Origin: Anaerolineales bacterium
GTDB lineage: Bacteria; Chloroflexota; Anaerolineae; Anaerolineales; Villigracilaceae
Direction of reading: 5' to 3'
Length of the DNA: 11,003 nucleotides
Assembly: GCA_016789485.1 (NCBI GenBank)
Contig: JAEURE010000057.1
Coordinates: forward strand, 1 to 11,003
This document shows, one piece after another, positions 10,358-11,003 of the stretch. The number at the start of each line of letters is the position of its first letter. Position 1 is the stretch's first letter. A program made the position numbers and the translations under genes. Below the pieces are notes generated by a model. That model did no database searches, was not told the DNA's origin, and was given only the letters and a program-made list of their open reading frames with translations.

Positions 10358-11003
10358 ATGAAACGCAGTTCAATCCTCTTATCGGTGGTTATGATCGCCG
10401 CCTTCGCACTTGCGGCTTGCGGCGCACCTGCCACCCCCGCCCCCACTGAAGTTCCCCCGACCGCGGCACCCACAGCCACGCCAGAACCCGAACTCAGTGA
10501 CATTGTCGACACCGCCGTTGCAGATGGCCGCTTCACTACCCTAGTAGCCGCAGTTCAAGCCGCTGAATTGGTGAACACACTCAAAGGCGAAGGTCCATTT
10601 ACCGTCTTCGCCCCAACCGATGATGCTTTTGCCGCTCTTCCCGAAGGCACATTGGACAGCCTGCTCCTGCCCGAGAATAAGCAAGCTCTGACCGATATCC
10701 TGCTTTACCACGTGGTATCAGGCAAGGTTATGGCGGCTGACGTGACCTCCCTCACCAGCGCCACCACCGTACTTGGCAAGGATGTCACGGTCAAGGCCGA
10801 CATGGGCAATGTCTACCTGAACGACACGGTCAAGATCATCCTCACCGATATTGAAACCTCCAACGGTGTGATCCATGTGATCGATGCAGTTCTTCTGCCT
10901 CCCACGGAAGATGCCGCTTCCAACACTATCGTTGACATTGCAGTTTCGGACGGCCGCTTCGCGACCCTCGTCGCTGCTGTAACTGCCGCCGATCTGGTTG
11001 AGA
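10358..11003 (+). CDS. Fasciclin-domain lipoprotein, tandem domains (3' end beyond the window)
   Basis: The reading frame is open from ATG 10358 to the right edge (215 residues seen). A lipoprotein signal peptide ends in the lipobox LAAC (Cys21), then a Pro/Thr/Ala-rich linker (about 23-46). One fasciclin (FAS1) domain follows (about 47-181): '[27 protein letters not shown]', '[21 protein letters not shown]', '[10 protein letters not shown]' and '[14 protein letters not shown]'. A second copy begins at about 188: '[26 protein letters not shown]'. FAS1 domains mediate adhesion to other proteins, cells or polysaccharide at the surface. AGGAGA (10345-10350) is seven bases before the ATG, and a strong promoter lies about 70 bases upstream. 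The total number of domains cannot be known from this window. Confidence 0.93.
   Translation, partial: MKRSSILLSVVMIAAFALAACGAPATPAPTEVPPTAAPTATPEPELSDIVDTAVADGRFTTLVAAVQAAELVNTLKGEGPFTVFAPTDDAFAALPEGTLDSLLLPENKQALTDILLYHVVSGKVMAADVTSLTSATTVLGKDVTVKADMGNVYLNDTVKIILTDIETSNGVIHVIDAVLLPPTEDAASNTIVDIAVSDGRFATLVAAVTAADLVE

Noticed and set aside
1..11003. CRISPR array, tRNA, rRNA, integrase or transposase gene
   Set aside because: No regularly spaced identical repeats, no cloverleaf with conserved T-loop, and no recombinase motifs were seen on either strand.

Overview
The window looks like chromosomal DNA from a Chloroflexota bacterium, most likely of the Anaerolineae. This is inferred from the secreted lipoproteins with Thr/Pro-rich 'TPxPTxTP' linkers directly after the lipobox cysteine, from balanced base composition, and from the gene content. 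No rRNA or marker gene is present to prove it.

Layout. Positions 1-174 (minus) hold the start of a YdeI/OmpD-associated-family gene that runs off the left edge. Upstream of it, on the same strand, lie a palindromic intergenic repeat (186-296), a terminator (299-326), a SAM-I riboswitch aptamer (347-438) and a strong promoter (474-502). Together these form a complete SAM riboswitch unit. Positions 573-4051 (plus) hold an oxyanion module: a one-component regulator (winged HTH plus periplasmic-binding-protein-like domain) with its own terminator, then tupA-tupB-tupC, a tungstate-type ABC transporter. An inverted CAATTAAG/CTTAATTG pair before tupA, with related half-sites before the regulator gene, is a candidate operator. 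Positions 4052-4196 hold a strongly foldable segment without a convincing gene.

On the minus strand follow a small Cys/His-rich protein (4197-4415), a PQQ-dependent sugar dehydrogenase-like lipoprotein (4583-5788) and a DUF1232/YkvA membrane protein (5788-6150); the last two overlap by one base. Plus-strand genes follow: an OsmC-family protein (6307-6696) with a textbook terminator, and a YacP-like NYN-domain protein (6751-7218). A non-coding stretch with alternative hairpins and a 46-bp perfect palindrome (bidirectional terminator) separates these from a minus-strand set: a DnaQ-like exonuclease fused to a WYL-like domain (7448-8257), an NHL-propeller lipoprotein (8310-9290), an eRF1-domain-like protein (9395-9799) and an unrecognised 92-aa protein (9891-10169). 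The window ends in a plus-strand fasciclin-domain lipoprotein (10358 to the edge).

How they work together. The only clear pathway is tungstate/molybdate uptake: the regulator probably senses the oxyanion and controls tupABC. The rest is a mixture of envelope lipoproteins, stress and nucleic-acid functions with individual promoters. Three genes (6751, 7448, 9891) have a TAnnAT -10-like box very near the start codon, and two of them share a 15-base promoter sequence, suggesting leaderless or short-leader transcription. I do not see a clearly new multi-gene system. The best leads are the SAM riboswitch ahead of a gene not known for methionine metabolism, the candidate oxyanion operator, the exonuclease-WYL fusion lacking the usual catalytic histidine, and two structured non-coding segments.
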